Shown here: one piece after another, positions 56,344 to 64,000 of the stretch
How the letters are laid out: each line of letters opens with the position of its first letter
Position numbering within the stretch: position 1 is the first letter of the stretch
From: Caenimonas koreensis DSM 17982
Lineage (GTDB): Bacteria > Pseudomonadota > Gammaproteobacteria > Burkholderiales > Burkholderiaceae_C
Assembly (NCBI RefSeq): GCF_009646335.1
Contig: NZ_WJBU01000008.1
Span: forward strand, 1 to 64,000
Reading direction: 5' to 3'
DNA length: 64,000 bases
The notes under the pieces: model-generated
Database searches by the model: none
Told to the model about the DNA's origin: nothing
What the model saw: the letters and a program-made list of their open reading frames with translations, nothing else
Position numbers and translations under genes: made by a program

Positions 56344-56991
56344 TCAATACTCTACAGGCAGTGGGTCCAACGAGCGCCAAATATACCAAGTTGCAACACT
56401 GCAAAAAGGTGCCCAGGGCGCAGCGACTTCGCGCGCGTCGCTGCGGCTGACGGCCTCGCCGGAAAAATAATTCTTGCTGATGCCGTTGATCAGCCCGATG
56501 TCGTCGAGCGGCAGCACATTGGGCCGCATCAAGTGAAAGATGAGGAACATCTCGGCCGTCCAGCGGCCGATGCCACGGATACCCACGAGTTCCGCGATGA
56601 TCTCTTCATCGCTCATCTCCGCCCACGCTTCGGCGTGAACGGCGCCTGAATCGAAATGCAGCGCGAGGTCAACGAGGTACTCGATCTTGCGGGCCGACAG
56701 GCCAGCAGCCTGCATGTCGTCCACCTTCAGCTTGAGCACGTTGCCGGCTGACATGCGGCGCGGCAGCTTGGCTAAACGATCCCACACCGTCTGCGCCGCC
56801 TTCACTGAAATCTGCTGGCCGACAATGCTGCGCGCCAGCGTGGTGAACGCGTCACCTCGCGACTGCAGGCATGCGTCGCCGAATTGCGGAATGAGCCGCT
56901 TGAGCACCCGGTCTTTTTTCGACAGGTGTTTGCACGCCTCTTCCCAATAGGCTGGCGTGGCAAGGACGATCGGCGGGAACGACGCGCTCAC
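56344..56991 (-). CDS. DNA-3-methyladenine glycosylase (HhH-GPD family)
   Basis: The 215-residue protein has the helix-hairpin-helix glycosylase fold. The hairpin is [20 protein letters not shown] and the catalytic Asp lies in the [12 protein letters not shown] segment. It resembles the compact AlkA-type enzymes that remove alkylated purines; there is no iron-sulfur cluster cysteine set at the end. I chose the GTG at 56991, whose GTGA overlaps the cysS stop; an ATG at 57006 is possible. It is translationally coupled to cysS. Confidence 0.88.
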   Translation of the reverse strand: MSASFPPIVLATPAYWEEACKHLSKKDRVLKRLIPQFGDACLQSRGDAFTTLARSIVGQQISVKAAQTVWDRLAKLPRRMSAGNVLKLKVDDMQAAGLSARKIEYLVDLALHFDSGAVHAEAWAEMSDEEIIAELVGIRGIGRWTAEMFLIFHLMRPNVLPLDDIGLINGISKNYFSGEAVSRSDAREVAAPWAPFCSVATWYIWRSLDPLPVEY

Positions 56992-58364
56992 GCAGCAGCT
57001 TCCCACGTGGTGCCCGTGGGCGAATCTTTCAGCACCACACCCTGCACGAGCAGTTCGTCGCGAATGCGATCGGCTTCGGCAAAGTTCTTTGCCTGCTTGG
57101 CTGCAGCACGCAGTTCGATGCGCTTCTGGATCTCGGCGTCGTCCAGCGCGGAGCCTGCCTGCAGGAACGCTTTCGGCTCGCCCTGGAGCATGCCGAGCGT
57201 GCCGCCTAGTGCTTTCAGAAGGCCAGCCGACTTAGCGGACTTCGTGCGGTTGACTTCCGCGGCCAGCTCGAACAGCACGGCCACGGCCTCGGGCGTGCCA
57301 AAGTCGTTGTCCATCGCGGCCTTGAACTTCGCGGCGAAGGGCTCGCTCCAGTCGATGGCAACGTCGTCAGGGCGCACGAGGTCAAGTGCCGTGTACAGCC
57401 GCTTGAGGCCGGTGCGGGCGTCTTCAAGATGCACATCGCTGTAGTTGAACTGGCTGCGATAGTGGGTGCGTGCCAGAAAGAACCTGAGCGTCTGTGCGTC
57501 GAACTGCTCCAGCACGTCGCGAATGGTGAAGAAGTTGCCCAACGACTTCGACATCTTTTCGTTGTCGATATTCAGGAAGCCGTTGTGCATCCACACATGG
57601 GCCAATGGCTGGCCATTGGCACCTTCGCTTTGCGCGATTTCGTTTTCGTGGTGCGGGAACTGCAAGTCGGCGCCACCGGCGTGGATGTCGAAGGTCTTGC
57701 CCAGGATCTCCTCGCACATGGCCGAGCACTCGATATGCCAGCCCGGCCGGCCCTTGCCGTATTCGCTGTCCCATTTGGCGTCGTCAGGCTCGGTGGCCTT
57801 GGCGCTTTTCCAGAGAACGAAGTCCAGCGGGTCTTCCTTGCCTTCGAGCACGGCCACGCGCTCACCGGCGTGAAGCTCGTCGAGCGACTTGCCCGAGAGC
57901 TTGCCGTAGCCGGGAAAGCGGCGCACGGCGTAGTTCACATCGCCACCTTCAGCGCGATACGCCAGGCCCTTGTCTTCCAGGCGGCGGACGATGTCGAGCA
58001 TCTGAGGCACGTAGTCGGTGGCCCGGGGTTCATGCGTGGGCCGCTCAATCGCCAGGGCATCGAAGTCCACGTGCATTTCGGTGATCATCCGGTCGGTCAG
58101 GGCGCGAACGGCTTCGCCGTTTTCAACGGCACGCCGGATGATCTTGTCTTCGATGTCCGTGATGTTGCGCACGTAGGTGACGCGATAGCCGCTGGCCTTG
58201 AGCCACCGCTGCACGATGTCGAATGCGATGTTGCAGCGCGCATGGCCGACGTGGCACAGGTCATACACGGTGATGCCGCACAGGTACATGCGCACGTGCC
58301 CCGGCTCCATCGGGGAAAAAACTTCCATGGCACGCGAAAGCGTGTTGTAGATGCGAAGGCTCAT
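56988..58364 (-). CDS. cysS: Cysteinyl-tRNA synthetase
   Basis: The 458-residue class I synthetase has the HIGH-type motif in [11 protein letters not shown], zinc ligands including Cys28 and the later WHIECSAMC, and KMSKSLGN for the second ATP-binding motif. It charges tRNA-Cys. Length matches the family (461 in E. coli). It is divergent from the TPR gene at 58533. Confidence 0.98.
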   Translation of the reverse strand: MSLRIYNTLSRAMEVFSPMEPGHVRMYLCGITVYDLCHVGHARCNIAFDIVQRWLKASGYRVTYVRNITDIEDKIIRRAVENGEAVRALTDRMITEMHVDFDALAIERPTHEPRATDYVPQMLDIVRRLEDKGLAYRAEGGDVNYAVRRFPGYGKLSGKSLDELHAGERVAVLEGKEDPLDFVLWKSAKATEPDDAKWDSEYGKGRPGWHIECSAMCEEILGKTFDIHAGGADLQFPHHENEIAQSEGANGQPLAHVWMHNGFLNIDNEKMSKSLGNFFTIRDVLEQFDAQTLRFFLARTHYRSQFNYSDVHLEDARTGLKRLYTALDLVRPDDVAIDWSEPFAAKFKAAMDNDFGTPEAVAVLFELAAEVNRTKSAKSAGLLKALGGTLGMLQGEPKAFLQAGSALDDAEIQKRIELRAAAKQAKNFAEADRIRDELLVQGVVLKDSPTGTTWEAAA

Positions 58365-58532
58365 GGGTGTTCGAGTGCGCCCTGTCGCTGGGCTGGGAGA
58401 GCGCTTTTTACGGATTCTCTTTGATGGACTTGCTTCGATGAACGCCGTGATCGCCGGGGCCCGCCGCTACAATGCAGCGCAGTATATAGCCCCGTGTCGG
58501 GGCTTGTCACAAGGCGAAAGACCCGAGGCTAG

Positions 58533-59579
58533 ATGATGTATCACGGCTCCACGATTCCTTCCTCCATTCGTAAGATCGCGCTTGCCGCTGCCGTTGCCGC
58601 CATGGCGACGCTGCCGGCCATGGCATGGGCTGACGACTATGCGGAAGTGACGAAGCTGCTGCGCGCAGGCAAGCCTGCCGACGCCATTGCAAAGGCTGAC
58701 CAGTACCTGGCGGCCAAGCCCAAGGATCCGCAGATGCGCTTCCTCAAGGGTGTTGTGCAGGCAGAAGCGGGCCGCGTGCCTGATGCGATCAGCACCTTCA
58801 CCAAGCTCACCGAGGAATATCCCGAGCTGCCTGAGCCCTACAACAACCTGGCTGTGCTGTACGCAGGCCAGGGCCAGTTCGAAAAGGCGCGCGCCACACT
58901 CGAAGCTGCGATTCGCACCAATCCCAGCTACTCCACTGCGCACGAAAACCTGGGCGACGTCTACGCGAAGCTGGCCAGCCAGGCCTACAGCAAGGCCCTG
59001 CAGCTCGATGCAACGAATACCGGCCTTCAGCCCAAGCTCGCGCTCATCCGTGAGCTGTTCGTGACCACCAGCAAGGGCGCACCTGCCAAGGCACCGCCAC
59101 CGCAAGCCGCCGCACCGGCACCGGCCACACCTGCTCCAGCGCCTGCCGTCGTTGCGAAAGCACCGGCGCCCGCTCCTGCCCCTGCAGTCGCTGCCCCTTC
59201 ACCGGCTCCTGCTCCTGCAGCACCTGCTGCAGCGGCAGCCTCGTCTGGCGAAGTGGAAGCCGCGGTGCAGGCATGGGCCAATGCCTGGTCAGCCAAAGAC
59301 ATGGGCGGCTACCTCGGCTCCTACGGCAAGGAATTCGACCCGCCGGGCAAGCTCACGCGCAAGGCCTGGGAGGACGAGCGCCGCTCACGCATCCTGGGCA
59401 AAAGCCGCATCAGCGTGAAGATCGAACAACTGGCCGTCAAGGTCAACGGCAACACGGCAACAGCCAAATTCAAGCAGAGCTACAGCGCGGATAGCCTGGC
59501 TGTGTCCAGCCGCAAGACGCTCGACATGGTCAAGGCCGGCGATCGCTGGGTGATCGTCAGGGAAAGCACAGGCGGTTGA
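58533..59579 (+). CDS. Secreted TPR protein with NTF2-like C-terminal domain
   Basis: The 348-residue protein has a signal peptide cut near MAWADD and two to three tetratricopeptide repeats (about 40-160, for example AHENLGDVYAKLASQAYSKALQLD). An Ala/Pro linker (about 180-235) leads to a C-terminal NTF2-like domain (EVEAAVQAWANAWSAKDMGGYLGSYGKEF, ending AGDRWVIVRE). It is a periplasmic protein of unknown task, perhaps a scaffold for cell-wall enzymes since the next gene is an L,D-transpeptidase with a similar C-terminal domain. Start at the first of two adjacent ATGs. Confidence 0.8.
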   Translation: MMYHGSTIPSSIRKIALAAAVAAMATLPAMAWADDYAEVTKLLRAGKPADAIAKADQYLAAKPKDPQMRFLKGVVQAEAGRVPDAISTFTKLTEEYPELPEPYNNLAVLYAGQGQFEKARATLEAAIRTNPSYSTAHENLGDVYAKLASQAYSKALQLDATNTGLQPKLALIRELFVTTSKGAPAKAPPPQAAAPAPATPAPAPAVVAKAPAPAPAPAVAAPSPAPAPAAPAAAAASSGEVEAAVQAWANAWSAKDMGGYLGSYGKEFDPPGKLTRKAWEDERRSRILGKSRISVKIEQLAVKVNGNTATAKFKQSYSADSLAVSSRKTLDMVKAGDRWVIVRESTGG

Positions 59580-59646
59580 ACGCACAGGCGTTGCGCGGCA
59601 TCGGCATGCCGCTTGCATTGGCGTTGGAATCTATCGGAATGACCGA

Positions 59647-60897
59647 ATGAAACGGGCTTCGCTCGCGCTCTGCTTGATGTGCCTGGCAGCTGCACTGCCG
59701 GGCACTGCGCTGTCGTCAGCGCATGTGCGCAAGAAGCCCGCAAGCGCCGCCAAGGCCGCCAAGGTCGCGCGGCAGGTCGTCCTGCAGGACGGCCACGCCG
59801 AAGCGCGCCTGCTCGAGATCTACCGCCTGATCGCGCAGGCCAAGCCGCGTGATGCGCTCGCCAAGGCCGAGTCGCTCGTGAGGGATCACCCAAATTTCCA
59901 GCTGGCCCAACTCACCTATGGCGACCTGTTGTCGTTGCAGGTGCGCCCTATCCGTGCCATGGGCGACGTGCCCGATTTCGCGGCCAAAAGTGGCAGCCAG
60001 TCGTTGAGCGACCTGCGCGAGGAGTCGCAGTTGCGCATCCGCGCGCTGCTCGAAAAGCCGCCTGCAAACACCATTCCCGCTCAGTTCCTGCAGCTGTCGC
60101 CGCAGAACAAGCATGCGATTGCGGTGGACACTTCGCGGGCGCGCCTGTACCTCTTCGAAAACACCTCGACGGGCCTGAAGCTGCTGGGCGACTACTACAT
60201 CTCGGTCGGCAAATCGGGCATCGACAAGGTGGTCGAAGGCGATTTGCGCACACCACTGGGCGTGTACTTCATCACCAGCAACCTCGACCCGAAATCCCTG
60301 AAGGATTTTTACGGCGCAGGTGCACTGCCCATCAATTACCCCAATCCGTATGACGCGCGTCGCGGCAAGACCGGCAGTGGCATCTGGCTGCACGGCACAC
60401 CGCCATCGCAGTTTGCACGCGCGCCCAAGGCCACCGATGGCTGCGTCGTGCTCGCCAACCAGGATCTGCAGCGCATCATCAGCACCGTTGAAGTGCGCAC
60501 CACACCCGTGGTGATTGCTCCGGCGCTGCACTGGGTGGCGCCGCAGAGCGTGCAGCCGCAGAGCAGGCAGTTTGCCGATGTGATGCAGGCGTGGCGCGCC
60601 GCCAAAGTGTCTGGCGACCCGGCGCGTATCCTGAGTTTCTACTCGACCGATTTCAACGGCTACGGCAAGACACTGGCGGAATGGACACCCACCCTCAAGG
60701 CAGAGCTCGACCGCGCACGCGGGCGGAACCTGCAGCTCAAGGATCTGTCCTACCTGCAGTGGTCGGACAACGTGGACACGATGGTCGTGACGTTCGGCGA
60801 AGTCGTCGACGGTGACCGCACCGGCGCAGTCAAGCGCCAGTACTGGATGCGCCAGGGGGCGCAGTGGAAGATATTTTTCGAAGGAGTAATTGGTTAA
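59647..60897 (+). CDS. L,D-transpeptidase (YkuD family) with NTF2-like C-terminal domain
   Basis: The 416-residue exported protein has a signal peptide, a helical N-terminal part with TPR-like character (about 50-100) and the YkuD catalytic domain (about 155-295). That domain has GIWLHGTPPS, the catalytic histidine, and ATDGCVVL, the nucleophilic cysteine. It forms 3-3 peptidoglycan cross-links or attaches proteins to peptidoglycan in the periplasm. A C-terminal NTF2-like domain (about 305-416, QAWRAAKVSGDPARILSFYSTDF) resembles that of the TPR protein upstream. Its stop overlaps the ppiA start (TAATG). Confidence 0.9.
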   Translation: MKRASLALCLMCLAAALPGTALSSAHVRKKPASAAKAAKVARQVVLQDGHAEARLLEIYRLIAQAKPRDALAKAESLVRDHPNFQLAQLTYGDLLSLQVRPIRAMGDVPDFAAKSGSQSLSDLREESQLRIRALLEKPPANTIPAQFLQLSPQNKHAIAVDTSRARLYLFENTSTGLKLLGDYYISVGKSGIDKVVEGDLRTPLGVYFITSNLDPKSLKDFYGAGALPINYPNPYDARRGKTGSGIWLHGTPPSQFARAPKATDGCVVLANQDLQRIISTVEVRTTPVVIAPALHWVAPQSVQPQSRQFADVMQAWRAAKVSGDPARILSFYSTDFNGYGKTLAEWTPTLKAELDRARGRNLQLKDLSYLQWSDNVDTMVVTFGEVVDGDRTGAVKRQYWMRQGAQWKIFFEGVIG

Positions 60898-61472
60898 TGA
60901 AATTCAAGACAATGCTCGCAGCGACCCTGCTCGCCACCGGCCTGAGCGCCATGGCAGCTGACGCGCCCAAGGTGAAGTTCGCCACGACAGCTGGCGACAT
61001 CGTGATCGAGGTCTATCCGGACAAAGCGCCCAAGACGGTCGACAACTTCCTGAAGTACGTCGAGTCGAAGCACTACAACGGCACGATCTTCCACCGGGTC
61101 ATCGGCAACTTCATGATCCAGGGCGGCGGCTACGACGAGAAGTTCTACGAGAAGCCGACACGCCCGCCAGTCGCCCACGAAGGCGAAGTCGTGCAGGCCA
61201 ACAAGGGCCCACGCAACACGACGGGCACCATTGCCATGGCCCGCACCAATGACCCGAACTCGGCCACGGCCCAGTTCTTCATCAACGTGAAGGACAACGC
61301 CAGCCTTGACTACGCGACGCGCCCGCCGGGCTACGTTGCATTCGGCAAGGTCGTCAGCGGCATGGATGTCGTCGACAAGATCAAGTCCATGCCCACCGGC
61401 GCCGGCGGCCCCTTCCCGACCGACGTGCCCAAGACAGCCGTCGTGATCACCTCGGCCACCATCGTCAAGTAA
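60897..61472 (+). CDS. ppiA: Periplasmic peptidyl-prolyl cis-trans isomerase A
   Basis: The 191-residue cyclophilin has a signal peptide cut near AMAADA. The cyclophilin core includes [21 protein letters not shown] with the catalytic arginine, and [14 protein letters not shown]. It speeds proline isomerisation in the periplasm. Overlaps the L,D-transpeptidase stop by one base. Confidence 0.95.
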   Translation: MKFKTMLAATLLATGLSAMAADAPKVKFATTAGDIVIEVYPDKAPKTVDNFLKYVESKHYNGTIFHRVIGNFMIQGGGYDEKFYEKPTRPPVAHEGEVVQANKGPRNTTGTIAMARTNDPNSATAQFFINVKDNASLDYATRPPGYVAFGKVVSGMDVVDKIKSMPTGAGGPFPTDVPKTAVVITSATIVK

Positions 61473-61486
61473 TCCAAGGAAGCCGA

Positions 61487-61993
61487 ATGAGCAACCCCCA
61501 GGTGGACCTCCACATCAAGGACTACGGCGTCATCAAGGTCGAACTCGATGAAGCCAAGGCGCCCAAGACCGTCGCCAACTTTCTCGCATACGTGAAGAAG
61601 GGTCATTACGACAACACGGTGTTCCACCGCGTGATCCCCGGCTTCATGGTGCAGGGCGGCGGCTTCGAGCCAGGCATGAAACAAAAGCCCACCGATGCAC
61701 CGGTCGAGAACGAAGCCAACAACGGCTTGAAGAACAACCTGTACACGCTGGCCATGGCACGCACACAGGCCCCGCACTCGGCGAGCGCGCAGTTCTTCAT
61801 TAACATTGCCAACAACGACTTCCTCAACCACACAGCGCCCAGCCTGCAAGGCTGGGGTTATGCGGTCTTCGGCAAGGTAGTCGCCGGCACCGATGTGGTC
61901 GACAAGATCGCCGGCGTCAAAACGGGCAACCGCATGGGTCACGGCGACGTGCCCACGGCCGACGTCGTGATCGAGAAGGCCGTCCTGGCCTGA
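61487..61993 (+). CDS. ppiB: Cytoplasmic peptidyl-prolyl cis-trans isomerase B
   Basis: The 168-residue cyclophilin has no signal peptide. [32 protein letters not shown] and a conserved tryptophan region ([10 protein letters not shown]) mark the catalytic core. It is the cytoplasmic partner of ppiA, 14 nt upstream; the tandem pair is common in this order. Confidence 0.95.
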   Translation: MSNPQVDLHIKDYGVIKVELDEAKAPKTVANFLAYVKKGHYDNTVFHRVIPGFMVQGGGFEPGMKQKPTDAPVENEANNGLKNNLYTLAMARTQAPHSASAQFFINIANNDFLNHTAPSLQGWGYAVFGKVVAGTDVVDKIAGVKTGNRMGHGDVPTADVVIEKAVLA

Positions 61994-62007
61994 AGCAGCC
62001 CAGCGCC

Positions 62008-62766
62008 ATGCCCCCACTGATGGAGCTGCAGGCTCCTGGCGCATGGCGCGCAGTCGACTTCGTGTCTGACCTGCATCTCGATGCGTCAGATGCGCAGACA
62101 TTCCAGGCATGGAGCCGCTACATGCGTGACACACCTGCTGATGCGGTGTTCATTCTTGGCGATCTCTTCGAGGTGTGGGTCGGCGATGACTCAGCAGCCC
62201 GCGCGGGCTTTGAAGCCGACTGTGTTGCCGTGATGAAGGCCTGTACTGCGCATGCAGCGCTGTTCTACATGCATGGCAATCGCGACTTCCTGGTGGGCGA
62301 GGCGGCATTGCGTTCCTGCAATGCCACGCTGCTGAGCGACCCGACTGTCTTCGGCTTCCTGGGCGATCGCTACCTGCTCTCGCATGGCGACTCGCTGTGC
62401 CTCGCAGACACCGATTACCTAGTCTTTCGCGACAAAGTCCGCGCACCCGCGTGGCAGCACGACTTCCTGTCCCAACCGCTTGAGCGGCGCGAGGCCATCG
62501 GCCGAGACCTGCGCGCGCAGAGCGAAGCGCGCAAGGCAGCCGGCATCGAGTATGTCGATGTCGATGAAGCTGAAGCCGTTCGCTGGCTGGAGGCCGCGGA
62601 CGCCAGGGTACTTATCCACGGGCACACGCACCGGCCGGCCACCCACGCCATGGCAGGCGATTGCACGCGCGTCGTGCTCAGTGACTGGGACGCACGCGCC
62701 ACACCACCGCGACACGAAGTGTTGCGGCTGACCAAAGGCGGCTTTCAGCGCCTGCCGCTGGCCTGA
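62008..62766 (+). CDS. lpxH: UDP-2,3-diacylglucosamine diphosphatase
   Basis: The 252-residue enzyme removes UMP from UDP-2,3-diacylglucosamine to give lipid X in lipid A synthesis. The calcineurin-type metal motifs are SDLHLD, GDLFEVWVGDD, GNRDFLVG, SHGDSL and HGHTHRP. Its stop overlaps the start of mtfA (TGATG). Confidence 0.95.
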   Translation: MPPLMELQAPGAWRAVDFVSDLHLDASDAQTFQAWSRYMRDTPADAVFILGDLFEVWVGDDSAARAGFEADCVAVMKACTAHAALFYMHGNRDFLVGEAALRSCNATLLSDPTVFGFLGDRYLLSHGDSLCLADTDYLVFRDKVRAPAWQHDFLSQPLERREAIGRDLRAQSEARKAAGIEYVDVDEAEAVRWLEAADARVLIHGHTHRPATHAMAGDCTRVVLSDWDARATPPRHEVLRLTKGGFQRLPLA

Positions 62767-63539
62767 TGTTCGGCTGGTTGCGGCGGCGGCCCGCTAGCCG
62801 CCCGGTACCCGAGGCGCTTTGGCAGACGGTCCTGCAGCGCTTTGCGTTTCTGCGCGCGCTGCCCGGGGATGAAGCACTGCGACTTCGCGAGCTCACCTCG
62901 CAATTTCTTGCCGCCAAACAGTTTCATGGTGCACAGGGCTTCGTCATCACCGATGAAGTCGCCGTCTGCATTGCTGCCCAGGCCGTGTTGCCGGTGTTGT
63001 ACCTGGGGCTGGACTGGTACGACGACTTCGTCGGCATCGTGGTCCACCCCGATGAAGTCGTCGCCAAACGCGTGGTCACCGACGACGCGGGCGTGGTGCA
63101 CGACTGGGACGAAGTCCTCAGCGGCGAGGCCATGGACGGTGGGCCGGTGATGCTCAGCTGGCGCGATGTGGCAGACGCTGGCCAGTCTGCTGCGCAGGGC
63201 TACAACGTCGTGATCCATGAATTCATCCACAAGATCGATATGCGCGATGGCGCTGCCGACGGTTGCCCGCCGCTTCGAGACAACAGCGCCAGGCGCGCAT
63301 GGTTCGCCGTGATGCAAGCCGAGTACGCGCGATTTCGCGAGCAGGTCATCATCGCCGAGCGCTTCGGCGGCCCCGCACCCTGGCTGGATCCGTATGGCGC
63401 CGAAGCGGTCGACGAGTTTTTCGCCGTCGCGTGCGAGGCCTACTTCGTCAATCGCGCTCGTTTCGAAGCCGACTTTCCTGCGCTGGCGCCTTTGTTCGAC
63501 AGCTTCTTCAAACAACAAGCCGCCGGCCGGGGCGGCTAG
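62766..63539 (+). CDS. mtfA: MtfA-type zinc peptidase
   Basis: The 257-residue protein belongs to peptidase family M90. It has the HEFIH zinc motif within YNVVIHEFIHKIDMRDG and a third ligand region in AVDEFFAVACEAYF. In E. coli MtfA interacts with the Mlc repressor of glucose uptake; here the partner is unknown. The stop overlaps the convergent DUF349-type gene end by 4 bases. Confidence 0.92.
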   Translation: MFGWLRRRPASRPVPEALWQTVLQRFAFLRALPGDEALRLRELTSQFLAAKQFHGAQGFVITDEVAVCIAAQAVLPVLYLGLDWYDDFVGIVVHPDEVVAKRVVTDDAGVVHDWDEVLSGEAMDGGPVMLSWRDVADAGQSAAQGYNVVIHEFIHKIDMRDGAADGCPPLRDNSARRAWFAVMQAEYARFREQVIIAERFGGPAPWLDPYGAEAVDEFFAVACEAYFVNRARFEADFPALAPLFDSFFKQQAAGRGG

Positions 63540-64000
63540 CCGCGCAGCAGCGTTTTCAGCACAGTCTGCAGCCGGCGCGCATTGGCCGGGTCGTGCGCAG
63601 TGGCCAGCACACGCGCCGCGTCGTCGCCCCACGTCTGCGCGGGTGACGGATCGTTGCGCTTGGTCAGCAACTTCAGCTGCAGTGCACGGCGCGCATTGAT
63701 GTGCTCGGCTGGCGTCGGCACTTCGGCGGCCATCTCCAGCCGCAACAGCGACTCGGATGCATCGCCCGATGGTGCGGCAGCGACGGCCTTCGACCAAGCA
63801 CCGCGCACCGCGGGCGTGACTGACTTGCCGAATTCCTGCATCGCCGGGACTTGCTCGGGCGAGCGCTGCTCCCACGCGGTCATCAGCTGGGTCAGCGCCT
63901 CTCCGTGCGCCTGCGCGGCGAGCTTTCGCAGCGCCTGCTGCGCGTGTTCGATCGCGTCACGCTGGGCGCGGAAGGCTGCATCGCCCAGACGCGGGCCGCG
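63536..64000 (-). CDS. DUF349-type protein, C-terminal part (runs off right edge)
   Basis: The minus-strand frame is open from the window edge to 63536, about 154 residues. It is helical and ends with a LEMAAEVPTPAEHINARRALQLKLL segment of the kind seen at the end of DUF349 helical-bundle proteins. The start lies outside the window; an internal ATG at 63883 is not the true start because coding character continues upstream. Function unknown. Confidence 0.7.
   Translation of the reverse strand, partial: RGPRLGDAAFRAQRDAIEHAQQALRKLAAQAHGEALTQLMTAWEQRSPEQVPAMQEFGKSVTPAVRGAWSKAVAAAPSGDASESLLRLEMAAEVPTPAEHINARRALQLKLLTKRNDPSPAQTWGDDAARVLATAHDPANARRLQTVLKTLLRG

Overview
The window reads as chromosomal DNA of a Burkholderiales betaproteobacterium, probably Comamonadaceae or a close relative. 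The base composition is GC-rich. The core order tig-clpP-clpX-lon followed by tRNA-Gly and tRNA-Cys, and the block cysS / HhH-GPD glycosylase / accA / tilS / lysC / tRNA-Ser, are familiar in that order. There are many Bug-type (TctC) binding proteins, a TAXI-TRAP system and a PHB depolymerase. I see no rRNA, CRISPR array, transposase or integrase.

Layout. 1-3742 (minus): the N-terminal 1247 residues of a giant Calx-beta-type repeat adhesin that runs off the left edge, with a recent tandem duplication of the 330-bp unit. 3970-5450: tRNA-Leu(UAA), an acyltransferase-3 membrane protein, tRNA-Cys and tRNA-Gly. 5456-11393: lon, clpX, clpP and tig, with RpoH-like promoters before lon and clpP. 11496-18450 (minus): a tight operon that starts 14 nt after tRNA-Leu(UAG): porin, a shortened cyanophycin-synthetase-like ATP-grasp ligase with a degenerate Mur-ligase remnant, a TctC binding protein, a fused TctA-TctB permease and a methyltransferase. 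18622-22987: an RND efflux pump with a TetR-type operator upstream. 23089-26874: two squalene/presqualene synthase-family genes, a HAD hydrolase and hemH.

26914-39441 (minus) is the most coherent accessory unit. It holds a PAS-type sigma-54 activator, a LivK-type binding protein, a secreted type-2 PHB depolymerase, LivG/F/H/M transporter parts, a lipoprotein 3-hydroxybutyrate-oligomer hydrolase, a second LivK-type protein and an alpha/beta hydrolase. Between activator and first target lie overlapping perfect palindromes (probable enhancer sites) and a GG-N10-GC sigma-54 promoter. Read together, this is a depolymerise, hydrolyse and import pathway for environmental PHB, under its own activator. 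That the ABC transporter carries 3-hydroxybutyrate or oligomers is inference from context.

39601-41960 (plus) is a CesT-like type III secretion chaperone followed 14 nt later by a 622-residue multi-pass protein with a long disordered N-terminus: a candidate orphan chaperone-effector pair. 41991-47266 is a complete tripartite tricarboxylate transporter (TctC-B-A) with a divergent TctD/TctE two-component system. 47266-51049 holds hslR, a TAXI binding protein and its fused TRAP permease.

51073 to the end is mostly core: a DsbA-like protein, tRNA-Ser, lysC, tilS, a TonB-C-terminal protein, accA, a DNA glycosylase, cysS, a TPR protein and an L,D-transpeptidase (both ending in NTF2-like domains), two cyclophilins, lpxH, mtfA and a partial DUF349-type gene. 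No stretch longer than about 230 bases lacks a gene.
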